Below, piece after piece: positions 17,391 to 24,707 of a stretch of DNA of 64,000 bases. The DNA is from CBDDIP01 sp965229005 (GTDB lineage Bacteria > Actinomycetota > Acidimicrobiia > Acidimicrobiales > Ilumatobacteraceae): assembly GCA_965229005.1 (NCBI GenBank), contig CBDDIP010000002.1:434001-498000 (forward strand), written 5' to 3'. Numbering within the stretch: the first letter of the stretch is position 1; each line of letters opens with the position of its first letter. The notes beneath the pieces are model-generated. The model ran no database searches and was not told the DNA's origin. It saw nothing but the letters and a program-made list of their open reading frames with translations. Made by a program: the position numbers and the translations under genes.

Positions 17391-17957
17391 TTACAGATGT
17401 TCCTCGACCACGACCTGGCGAAGCCGTTCCAGCGCGCGGTGGTGGGTCACGCGCACCCAGCCCTCGCTGCGGCCCATGACCGTCGCGACCTCCGCCACGC
17501 TGAGGTCGCCGAGGGTGCGCAGCAGCACCACCTCGGACTGATCATGGGGCAGCGTGCGAGCGATGAGGTCAGCGGCGCGCTGCGCGGAGAGCTTGTCCAA
17601 CCCGACGTCCTCGCTCGACGGGCCGTTGCGCTGCTCCGGCACGTCGGCGACCGGCTGGGTGCGGCGCCGGGCTCCCGTTCGACGATGATCAGCAAGCCGG
17701 TGGTGAGCAATCGTGAACACCCACGCTGCGAACGCACTCGGTGTTCCCTCGAACCGGCGGATCTGCGCTGCCACCGCAAGCCACGTCTCGCCGGCCAGGT
17801 CGTCGGCGCGAGCAGGCTCTCGCGCTCTGAGGTAGCGGATCAGCCGCGGCTGGAACGCGGTGAACACCGCGCTGAAGCCGCGCTCGCTCCCTTCGCGCGC
17901 TTCGGCCAACGCCGCGGCGAAGGCGTCGTCGTCCGCCCACCGCTTCCCGTCGGTCAT
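17391..17957 (-). CDS. ECF-type RNA polymerase sigma factor
   Basis: 188-residue sigma-70-family factor. Region 2 covers RYLRAREPARADDLAGETW to WVFTIAHHRLADHRR, and region 4 is LSVAEVATVMGRSEGWVRVTHHRALERL, a helix-turn-helix for the -35 element. Regions 1 and 3 are absent, as in ECF factors. It is followed 9 bp later by its presumed membrane-bound regulator. It directs transcription of an unknown regulon, probably including its own operon. No self-type promoter could be assigned with confidence. Confidence 0.9.
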   Translation of the reverse strand: MTDGKRWADDDAFAAALAEAREGSERGFSAVFTAFQPRLIRYLRAREPARADDLAGETWLAVAAQIRRFEGTPSAFAAWVFTIAHHRLADHRRTGARRRTQPVADVPEQRNGPSSEDVGLDKLSAQRAADLIARTLPHDQSEVVLLRTLGDLSVAEVATVMGRSEGWVRVTHHRALERLRQVVVEEHL

Positions 17958-18037
17958 GCCCGCATGATGGCAGCCGCGTCGATCCCTTGATCGGGTGTTG
18001 CGGGTCGGCGCCGACTCGAGGCGATCGGCCGTTCACG

Positions 18038-18217
18038 TCACGCGGGGTTCGGGCCCTCGACGTCCTCGGCGTCGACGCGCTTGCCGCCGGCGTCGACCGC
18101 GGCCTGCTCCAACGACTCGTCGATCAGCTCCTCGATCTGCTCGGCGCTCTCGGGCGAGCGCGCGTCGATCGTGGCCGCTTCGACGTCGATGGGATCGGGG
18201 TGCTGCTCGTCAGTCAT
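18038..18217 (-). CDS. Small acidic hypothetical protein
   Basis: 59 residues, strongly acidic (many Asp/Glu in PESAEQIEELIDESLEQAA), predicted helical, no membrane segment. ATG 18217 is the only reasonable start; the upstream part of the open frame overlaps the flavoprotein gene in a shadow frame. Function unknown. It lies 28 bp after the siderophore-interacting protein gene on the same strand and could be co-transcribed. Confidence 0.6.
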   Translation of the reverse strand: MTDEQHPDPIDVEAATIDARSPESAEQIEELIDESLEQAAVDAGGKRVDAEDVEGPNPA

Positions 18218-18245
18218 GAACGAGATGTACCCGCGATCGCACGGG

Positions 18246-18959
18246 TCAGTCCTTCGCGGGCTCGCCGTGTGATTCGTTCGGTTGGTCGGCTCGCCAGTAC
18301 GGCTTGCCGAGGATGGCGCCGCGATCGAGGCCGCGTGCGATGAGCACGTCGTTGACCTCGCGCACCAGCGAGCGCTCACCGTTGACGTAGGCGACCGTGC
18401 CGACGGGCAACGCCGTTGCACGCACCGCGTCGAGGACCGCTGCGGCATCGCCTCCGACGATCACCGTCGACGAGGCATCCTCGGGCAGCGACTCGGCCAT
18501 CGCTTCGCAGACCGTCATCGCCGATTCGTCGCCCACGAACAGGTGATGCGCGGCGTCCGCGCGCACGAGGATCACGCCACGCGGGCCGATGCCGTCGATG
18601 TGGTCACCAGGGCTGACCGCCGCCGCCCAGCGAGCGAACGGACCGTCACCGTGGAGCACGACGTCGATGTCCAGCGTGCCGAGATCCGCGTCGCTGCGCC
18701 GGATCGTGTAGCGACGACGCGCTCCCGGTTCGGAACCCGGGACGGTGAACATCACGTCCTGGCCGGGCTGCCACTCGAAGCCGAGAAGATCGGTGGAACG
18801 GAAGGTGATGGTGCGCATGCGCGGCGATGCGTCGGCGATCGCGGCGACCTCCAGATCGAGCAGGAAGCAGTCGGACAGACGACCACCGAACACGTCATCA
18901 GGCACGCGCCGCCTGGTGGCGGCGGGGCTGGCGAGTGAACGTGCGAGATCTTCGGACAT
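18246..18959 (-). CDS. Siderophore-interacting FAD-binding protein
   Basis: 237-residue flavoprotein of the SIP/ViuB family, expected to reduce ferric siderophores in the cytoplasm. The N-terminal FAD-binding barrel contains RRYTIRR (residues ~80-86) and the C-terminal NAD(P)H-binding domain begins around HHLFVGDESAM and ends with KPYWRADQPNESHGEP, close to the family's C-terminal RxYWR signature. ATG 18959 fits the domain start; ATG 18989 is an alternative. It lies divergent from the phosphoesterase gene at 19049. Confidence 0.9.
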   Translation of the reverse strand: MSEDLARSLASPAATRRRVPDDVFGGRLSDCFLLDLEVAAIADASPRMRTITFRSTDLLGFEWQPGQDVMFTVPGSEPGARRRYTIRRSDADLGTLDIDVVLHGDGPFARWAAAVSPGDHIDGIGPRGVILVRADAAHHLFVGDESAMTVCEAMAESLPEDASSTVIVGGDAAAVLDAVRATALPVGTVAYVNGERSLVREVNDVLIARGLDRGAILGKPYWRADQPNESHGEPAKD

Positions 18960-19012
18960 GCCTGAACGATATGTCGAGATGCGTTTCATCGGCCGGTGGG
19001 CGATCGTCGACC

Positions 19013-19040
19013 TTGGTGCGGGCGAACGCGCTCGTACGAT
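19013..19040 (+). promoter_or_regulatory. Housekeeping-type promoter of the phosphoesterase gene
   Basis: TTGGTG (19013-19018), a 16-bp spacer and TACGAT (19035-19040) stand 8 bp before the ATG at 19049. The short distance suggests a leaderless or nearly leaderless transcript. Confidence 0.5.
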
Positions 19041-19048
19041 CACTCGCC

Positions 19049-19978
19049 ATGGTGAAGCCGGAGTTGCTGCTGGCCGTCTCGTTGCTCGTCGCCGCCTGCG
19101 GTTCCGACACATCGTCGACGCCCTCGACGTCCTCGACGTCCTCGACCTCCACGACTCCGGTGGCCGTCGGCCCGTGCGGCAGCGTCAGCACCGCGCCCGG
19201 CGAGTATCAGCACGTCATCTGGATCTGGATGGAGAACAAGGACTCGCCCCGCGTCCTCGGGTCCGGGCAGGCGCCCTTTCTCGACGGCCTCGCCGCGACG
19301 TGCGGGTCTGCAGCCAACTTCGTCGACGGTGGGGTCCACCCGTCGTTGCCGAACTACATCAAGGCAACGTCCGGGGATCCGCAGGGAATCACCGATGACG
19401 CCTTCCCGGCCGACCACCCGTTGGAGGTCGACAACATCTTCCGCCAGGTGCGCACCGCCGGTGGCACCGCGAAGACATATGCCGAGGCGATGGTGGAACC
19501 GTGCGAGCTCGCATCGCGTGACACGTATGCGGTGAAGCACAACCCGGCGGCGTACTACGTCGGCGCCGACGATCGAGCGGCGTGTCTGCGCGACAACGTG
19601 CCGTTCGACGACTTCGCTGCGGACCTCGCCGGTGAGCTGCCATCGTTCTCGCTGATCGTGCCCGACCTGTGCAGCGACATGCACGACTGTCCGGTCGCCA
19701 CCGGCGACGCCTGGCTCCAACCGTTGGTCGAGTCGATCACGTCATCGAACGCCTACCGAGCCGGTGACGTCGCGCTGTTCATCGTCTTCGACGAGAGCGA
19801 AGGCCTCGGCACGATGCCGTTTCTCGCCGTCGCTCCAGCGATCGTGCCCGGAACGAGCGTCACCACCGAGCTCGACCACTACTCGCTGCTCGCGTTCACC
19901 GAGGACGCGCTCGGCGTCCCGACCCACCTCGGCCACGCCGCGGCCGCCCCCGATCTCCGCGCCCCGTTCAACCTGTAG
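19049..19978 (+). CDS. Phosphoesterase-family lipoprotein (acid phosphatase/PLC-like)
   Basis: 309-residue exported lipoprotein. It has a signal peptide with lipobox LVAAC (Cys near residue 17) and a low-complexity Ser/Thr linker encoded by 9-bp DNA repeats. The domain resembles the PF04185 phosphoesterase family: HVIWIWMENKD near residue 55, then HPSLPNYIKATSG, and the late block ALFIVFDESEG with metal-binding acidic residues. It probably removes phosphate from external organic phosphates. It is convergent with uppP, 7 bp apart. Confidence 0.84.
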   Translation: MVKPELLLAVSLLVAACGSDTSSTPSTSSTSSTSTTPVAVGPCGSVSTAPGEYQHVIWIWMENKDSPRVLGSGQAPFLDGLAATCGSAANFVDGGVHPSLPNYIKATSGDPQGITDDAFPADHPLEVDNIFRQVRTAGGTAKTYAEAMVEPCELASRDTYAVKHNPAAYYVGADDRAACLRDNVPFDDFAADLAGELPSFSLIVPDLCSDMHDCPVATGDAWLQPLVESITSSNAYRAGDVALFIVFDESEGLGTMPFLAVAPAIVPGTSVTTELDHYSLLAFTEDALGVPTHLGHAAAAPDLRAPFNL

Positions 19979-19985
19979 CGACGAG

Positions 19986-20921
19986 TCAGATCGCGTTGGT
20001 GGCGATCAGGACGACGGTGACCGCGGCGATGCCCAAGCGGTACCAGCCGAAGATGCGCAGCGGGTGCCGGCGCAGGTACGAGACGAGCCAGCGAACGGCG
20101 AGGATCGCAGTGGCGAAGGCGACGAGCCCGCCGAGGATCGGCGTGCGCCATCCGTAGTCGTGGACGAGCGTGCTGCCGTCCTTGGTCAGATCGAGTGCGG
20201 TGGCCGCCGACAACGTCGCCAGCCCGAGCAGGAAGCTGAACTCCAGCGCAGCACCCATCGTGCAGCCGAGCGCGAGTGCGGCGACGATGGTCACCAGGCT
20301 GCGGCTGACGCCCGGCCACAGCGCGAGCGATTGGGCGACCCCGATGATGGCCGCACTGCGGATGGTGATCGACGTGATCGTGCCGCTGCCCTGCCTCGGC
20401 TTCCACCACAGCAGGAACGCACCGCCGGCGGCCCATGCGGCGACGACCGGCCACGGTCCGAAGAGGTGGTCCTTGATCGTGTGGTCGAGTGCCACGCCGA
20501 CGACGGCGGCGGGGATGAAGGCGACGACGAGGCGGATCAGCAGCGCGCGACCTTCGTCGTCGCGCCCGACGAGTCCGGACACGAGCTGGCCGAGCCGCTG
20601 CCGGTAGAGCGCGATGACGGCGAGGATCGCGCCGAGCTGGATGGCGATCGCATAGGTGTCGGCGGCGGTCTTGCCGGCGCCCGTGCCGAGGTCGACGAGA
20701 CGCTGGGTCACCAGCAGGTGACCGGTGGACGACACGGGCAGGAACTCGGTGATGCCCTCGACCGCGCCGAGCAGGATCGCCTTCGGTGTCGTCAGCGGTC
20801 CGGAGGTCGAGCCGAGTGACAGGGCGACGATCGCCGCGACGAGGACGACGACGCCGGCAATGGCCAGTCGCCGCGACCTGGTGGCGGTCGGTGGCGCCGA
20901 CGCGGTGTGGGGGGTGGTCAT
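19986..20921 (-). CDS. uppP: Undecaprenyl-diphosphate phosphatase
   Basis: 311-residue polytopic membrane enzyme that dephosphorylates undecaprenyl pyrophosphate to recycle the lipid carrier of cell-wall synthesis. Diagnostic motifs are GAVEGITEFLPVSSTGHL (residues ~52-69) and PGVSRSLVTI in the middle. The N-terminus has an extra ~40 residues with one additional hydrophobic segment (LAIAGVVVLVAAIVALSL) compared with E. coli UppP. ATG 20921 is supported by this continuous helix. The 130 bp upstream, up to arsR, hold no gene. Confidence 0.95.
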   Translation of the reverse strand: MTTPHTASAPPTATRSRRLAIAGVVVLVAAIVALSLGSTSGPLTTPKAILLGAVEGITEFLPVSSTGHLLVTQRLVDLGTGAGKTAADTYAIAIQLGAILAVIALYRQRLGQLVSGLVGRDDEGRALLIRLVVAFIPAAVVGVALDHTIKDHLFGPWPVVAAWAAGGAFLLWWKPRQGSGTITSITIRSAAIIGVAQSLALWPGVSRSLVTIVAALALGCTMGAALEFSFLLGLATLSAATALDLTKDGSTLVHDYGWRTPILGGLVAFATAILAVRWLVSYLRRHPLRIFGWYRLGIAAVTVVLIATNAI

Positions 20922-21054
20922 GAGCGCCGTTTCCGGGGGGTGGTGGAGGGTGGTCGGTTCGCGCCGGCGCGCAGCAGCCTAGGGCGCACCCGTTCGTCGC
21001 GTCCGTGCGGGCCCGACCCCGCTGAGTTCGGCGGAACCCTGGCAAACTGACGGC

Positions 21055-21423
21055 ATGACCGACGTCGATCAGTGCGATCTCGTGCTCGTCGACGCCGAGC
21101 GTGTCGCCGACGCGAAGTCGAAGATCCCGTCGCCGATCGAGACCGACCGGCTGGCCGAGTGGTTCCGGGTGATGGGTGACGCGACGCGCACTCGCATCCT
21201 CTACTCGCTCCTCGCCGCTGGTGAGCTGTGCGTCTGCGACCTCGCCGCCACCATCGACACCGCCGAGACCACCGTCTCGCATGCGTTGCGGTGGCTGCGC
21301 AACGCCAACATCGTTCGCGCCCGACGGTCCGGGCGGATGATGTTCTACAGCCTCGACGACGATCACGTTCAGCAGCTGTTGGAGCTCGGTCGGGCGCACC
21401 TGCGCCACCGCTCGACCAGCTGA
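21055..21423 (+). CDS. ArsR/SmtB-family metal-sensing repressor
   Basis: 122-residue winged-helix repressor. The recognition helix region is TAETTVSHALRWLRNANIV, and the metal-binding ELCVCDL motif sits in the alpha3 position (residues ~61-67), typical of As/Cd/Pb sensors such as CadC, CmtR and ArsR. The gene is 52 bp upstream of the P1B ATPase, and a textbook SmtB/ArsR operator lies between them. It should repress the ATPase gene and release it when Cd, Pb or Zn binds. Confidence 0.92.
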   Translation: MTDVDQCDLVLVDAERVADAKSKIPSPIETDRLAEWFRVMGDATRTRILYSLLAAGELCVCDLAATIDTAETTVSHALRWLRNANIVRARRSGRMMFYSLDDDHVQQLLELGRAHLRHRSTS

Positions 21424-21452
21424 TCAGCACTCAACCTGCCCGAACCCTGGAC

Positions 21453-21472
21453 ATCTGAACAGATGTTCAGAT
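21453..21472. promoter_or_regulatory. ArsR/SmtB-type operator
   Basis: Perfect inverted repeat with arms ATCTGAAC and GTTCAGAT around AGAT. The core TGAACAGATGTTCA (21456-21469) fits the TGAACA-N2-TGTTCA consensus of SmtB/ArsR repressors. It ends 3 bp before the GTG of the ATPase gene, so repressor bound here would block transcription, and any transcript must be leaderless or very short-leadered unless a later start such as GTG 21485 is used. Confidence 0.88.
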
Positions 21473-21475
21473 ATC

Positions 21476-23638
21476 GTGGTATCCGTGACGGCTGATGAAC
21501 CTGGGAGGGCCGAGGGCAGCGTCACCTACCGCGTCGAAGAGCTGGACTGCGCCACCGAGGAGCACGACCTCCGCGCCGCCCTGACGCCACTGCCTGGCGT
21601 GCGCTCCCTGGAGTTCGACCTCGTCGCACGCCGAGTGCGCGTCGGCCATGACCTGGCATCGCCTGCGGCCATCGAAACGGCGATCCGCGACCTGGGGATG
21701 CGGCCGAGCGTCGTGACCGAGGACGATGGGGCGCCGGCGCGCAGCCTGTCGCGGCGTGCGCTCGCCACCATCGTTGCCGCCGGGGCACTGGCCGTCGGCT
21801 CGGAGGTGGCGGTCATCGCCGGCGCCAAGGAGCAGTCGGTGCTCGTCGGCGTGATGGCAGCCGCGGCCATCGCCCTCGGCGGCCGCGACACGTTGCGCAA
21901 AGGGCTGCAGGCGCTGCGCTCGTTGCGGATGACGATGAGCCTGCTGATGAGCGTGGCCGTCGTCGGCGCGATCGTCATCGGGCAGTGGCCGGAGGCAGCC
22001 GTGGTGATCTGGCTGTTCGGCGTCGCCGAGCTGATCGAGGCGCTCAGCCTGGAGCGCGCTCGCAACGCCATCCGTTCGCTCGTGGCGCTCGCTCCGGAGA
22101 ACGCGAGCGTGCGCGTCGACGGCGCGTGGGCGCTCATGCCCACGGCCGAGGTAGCGCTCGGCGCCGTAATCCTGGTGAAGCCGGGCGAGCGGATCGCCCT
22201 CGACGGCCGGGTCGCCTCGGGTTCGAGCTCGGTCGACCAGGCGCCCATCACCGGCGAGTCGATCCCCGTCGCCAAGGCGGTCGGCGACGCAGTGTTCGCC
22301 GGCACGATCAACGAGCGCGGCACCCTCGAGGTCGCCGTCACATCGGCGAAGGGCGAGGGAACGCTCGATCGGATCGCCCGCTCCATCCAAGAGGCGCAGG
22401 CCGACAAGGCGCCGGCGCAACGGTTCGTCGACCGCTTCGCCTCGATCTACACGCCGCTCGTGTTCGTGATGGCGATCGCCATTGCGGTCATCCCACCGCT
22501 CACCGGTCACGGAAGCCTGCGCGACTGGTTCTACCGCGCCCTCGTGATGCTGGTGCTCGCCTGCCCGTGCGCGCTCGTCATCTCGACGCCGGTGACCGTC
22601 GTGTCCGGGCTCGGCGGCGCGGCCCGCCGGGGCATCCTCATCAAGGGCGGCGTGCACCTCGAGCAGGCGCGCAAGCTGCGCACCATCGCGCTCGACAAGA
22701 CGGGGACGCTCACCCACGGCAAGCCGGTGCTCACCGACCTGATCAACCTCGGCGAGCTCACCGACGACGACGTGCTCCGCATCGCCGCCTCCATCGAGAC
22801 GTTGTCCGAGCATCCAGTCGCGCACGCCGTCGTCACCGCGTACACCGGCGTGTTGCACGAGGCGACCGAGTTCGAGGCGATCACCGGGCGAGGCGTGCGA
22901 GCGATCGTCGATGGCGTGCGCTACGAGCTCGGCAACCATCGCCTGGTCGAGGAGGAAGGGCGCTGCGGGCCCGACCTGGAGCTGACGCTGGAACGGCTCG
23001 AGAACGACGCCAAGACCGCGATCGTGCTGATGAACGCGGGCGGGCCGCTGGCCGTTCTGGCCGTGGCCGACACGTTGCGAGCCACGAGCCGCCAGGCCGT
23101 TGATGATCTCAAGGCGCTCGGCATCACGACGATCATGCTCACCGGCGACAACCAGCGCACCGCCGACGCGATCGCGTTGCAGGCGGGCATCGACGACGCG
23201 CGTGGCGACCTGTTGCCGGACGACAAGCTGCGAATCGTCGCCGAGCTCGTTGCCTCGAGTGGGCCGGTGGGCATGGTCGGTGACGGCGTCAACGACGCCC
23301 CGGCGCTGGCGAAGGCCGACCTCGGCATCGCCATGGGCGCCGCCGGCACCGACACGGCGATCGAGACCGCGGACATCGCTTTGATGGACGACGACCCGCG
23401 CAAGCTGGCCGAGACCATCCGCATCTCCGCCCACACGGCGCACGTGCTGTGGCAGAACATCACCGTCGCCCTCGGAGTGAAGGTCGTCTTCGTCGCCCTC
23501 ACGCTGGCCGGCACGGCGTCGCTGTGGGTCGCCGTGCTCGCCGACATGGGCGCCAGCCTGGTGGTCATCGCCAACGGCCTGCGCCTGCTGCGCCGCCCGG
23601 CTCACGGCACGCGGGCCCGTTCCTCGAACAGCACTTGA
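21476..23638 (+). CDS. P1B-type heavy-metal exporting ATPase (Zn/Cd/Pb type)
   Basis: 720-residue copper/zinc-type P-type ATPase pumping metal out of the cytoplasm. An N-terminal metal-binding domain carries DCATEE (Cys25, Glu28-29), the single-Cys acidic variant seen in some ZntA/PbrA-like pumps. The membrane CPC motif is at 363-365, the phosphorylated Asp407 in DKTGTLT, then the SEHP motif and the hinge GDGVNDAPALAKAD. Conserved Lys and Asp of the last helices (ALGVKVVF and AVLADMGAS) mark the P1B-2 class (Zn/Cd/Pb) rather than copper. Start GTG 21476 or 21485. It is controlled by the operator just upstream. Confidence 0.94.
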   Translation: MVSVTADEPGRAEGSVTYRVEELDCATEEHDLRAALTPLPGVRSLEFDLVARRVRVGHDLASPAAIETAIRDLGMRPSVVTEDDGAPARSLSRRALATIVAAGALAVGSEVAVIAGAKEQSVLVGVMAAAAIALGGRDTLRKGLQALRSLRMTMSLLMSVAVVGAIVIGQWPEAAVVIWLFGVAELIEALSLERARNAIRSLVALAPENASVRVDGAWALMPTAEVALGAVILVKPGERIALDGRVASGSSSVDQAPITGESIPVAKAVGDAVFAGTINERGTLEVAVTSAKGEGTLDRIARSIQEAQADKAPAQRFVDRFASIYTPLVFVMAIAIAVIPPLTGHGSLRDWFYRALVMLVLACPCALVISTPVTVVSGLGGAARRGILIKGGVHLEQARKLRTIALDKTGTLTHGKPVLTDLINLGELTDDDVLRIAASIETLSEHPVAHAVVTAYTGVLHEATEFEAITGRGVRAIVDGVRYELGNHRLVEEEGRCGPDLELTLERLENDAKTAIVLMNAGGPLAVLAVADTLRATSRQAVDDLKALGITTIMLTGDNQRTADAIALQAGIDDARGDLLPDDKLRIVAELVASSGPVGMVGDGVNDAPALAKADLGIAMGAAGTDTAIETADIALMDDDPRKLAETIRISAHTAHVLWQNITVALGVKVVFVALTLAGTASLWVAVLADMGASLVVIANGLRLLRRPAHGTRARSSNST

Positions 23639-23666
23639 CCTTCAAGCCGAGATCAAGGTTTACGGT
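23635..23666 (+). promoter_or_regulatory. MerR-type promoter with long spacer
   Basis: TTGACC (23635-23640) overlaps the stop codon of the ATPase gene. A 20-bp spacer containing an imperfect ACCTT/AAGGT dyad leads to TACGGT (23661-23666). Over-long 19-20 bp spacers with a dyad are the hallmark of MerR-regulated promoters, which the regulator untwists when metal binds. The transcription start would fall near the GTG at 23674, giving a leaderless message. Confidence 0.78.
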
Positions 23667-23673
23667 GTCCGGT

Positions 23674-24417
23674 GTGGCCACTGCGCTGAAGATCAAGGAC
23701 GTCGCCGCAGCCACCGGGTTCACCACCGCGACGTTGCGCTACTACGAGCAGATCGGGTTGCTGCCCACGTCCGCACGAACCCCCGCCGGGTACCGGACCT
23801 ACGACCAGCGCACGCTCGAACGCCTGGCGTTCATCGCCCGCGCCAAGCAGCTCGGCTGCACGCTCGAGGAGATCGCCGGGCTGACGACGGCGTGGGATGG
23901 CGGGCAGTGTGGCCCGATCCAAGATCAGCTGAGCGAGCTGGTCGCCGGCAAGGTGGCCGCCGCGCAGGTGCAGATCACCGAACTGATGACCTTCACCGGC
24001 GAGCTGCAGGCTGCGGCCGCCGCCCTGGAACGGCATCGTCCCGACGGAGCGTGTGACGACCAGTGCGGGTGCGTCAGCGACACGGGCGATGCCGTCACGA
24101 CCCAGGCGGTTTCGCTGTCGACGAAGCCGGAGATCGCCTGCACGCTGTCCGCCGGCGCGATGCGAGGCCGCTTGGATGACTGGCAGGCGCTGCTCGCACA
24201 CGTGATCCGCCGCGATCCGATCGACGACGGCGTGCGCGCGGTGTTCGGCCCAGCGGTGCCCGTCGACGAGTTGATGCGACTGGTCGCGGCCGAGCAGGAC
24301 TGCTGCCAGTTCTTCCAGTTTGCGATCACGGTCGACACTCGTGGTGTCGCGCTGGAGGTGCGAGCGCCGTCGGATGCGATGCCGATCGTGACGTCGATGT
24401 TCGGGGTTCCGTCGTGA
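23674..24417 (+). CDS. MerR-family metal regulator with extra C-terminal domain
   Basis: 247-residue regulator. The MerR winged helix (KIKDVAAATGFTTATLRYYE, then LLPTSARTPAGYRTY) is followed by a dimerisation coiled coil to ~residue 110 and a Cys motif CDDQCGC where metal-binding MerR proteins hold their ligands. Beyond this is an additional ~95-residue domain (from SLSTKPEIACTLSAGAM to the end) with a conserved-looking EQDCCQFFQF segment. MerR proteins are usually about 130-150 residues, so this is a fusion. The GTG at 23674 fits the promoter; GTG 23665 is possible. It overlaps the MerF-like gene by 4 bp. Confidence 0.88.
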   Translation: MATALKIKDVAAATGFTTATLRYYEQIGLLPTSARTPAGYRTYDQRTLERLAFIARAKQLGCTLEEIAGLTTAWDGGQCGPIQDQLSELVAGKVAAAQVQITELMTFTGELQAAAAALERHRPDGACDDQCGCVSDTGDAVTTQAVSLSTKPEIACTLSAGAMRGRLDDWQALLAHVIRRDPIDDGVRAVFGPAVPVDELMRLVAAEQDCCQFFQFAITVDTRGVALEVRAPSDAMPIVTSMFGVPS

Positions 24418-24692
24418 GCACCAAGGGCGTCACCGGCGACACGAAGGCGATCGTCGGGGTCGGCGTCGCGGCCTGCGCAGTCTGCTGCGCCGGGCCGATC
24501 CTCGGCTTCCTCGCCGCGATCGGCCTCGGCACTGCACTCGGCGCCGCGCTGTGGGGCGTCGGCGCAGTGCTCGTCGGCGCGCTCGTCGCCATCGTGGTGA
24601 TCGCCCGCCGTCGTCGACGTGCGGTGACCTGCGTGACGGCCGAACCGGAGGCGATCGGCGTCGCGCTCAGCAGCGCTGGCACGCGCCGCTGA
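24414..24692 (+). CDS. Small MerF/MerT-like membrane protein
   Basis: 92 residues with two membrane segments and a cysteine pair in the first (VAACAVCCAGPILGFLAAIG), as in the mercuric-ion transporters MerF and MerT where CC passes Hg(II) inward. Another Cys lies at the C-terminus (AVTCVTAEP). It is co-translated with the MerR regulator (GTGA overlap), which supports a metal-transport role. No merA reductase is present in the window, so mercury resistance itself is not shown. It is convergent with the thioredoxin-like gene, 15 bp apart. Confidence 0.72.
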   Translation: MSTKGVTGDTKAIVGVGVAACAVCCAGPILGFLAAIGLGTALGAALWGVGAVLVGALVAIVVIARRRRRAVTCVTAEPEAIGVALSSAGTRR

Positions 24693-24707
24693 CGGCGCGG
24701 GGCTCGG

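Noticed and set aside
19118..19148. 9-bp direct repeats at the start of the phosphoesterase lipoprotein as an iteron or regulatory array
   Set aside because: They encode a Ser/Thr linker after the lipobox, common in exported lipoproteins.
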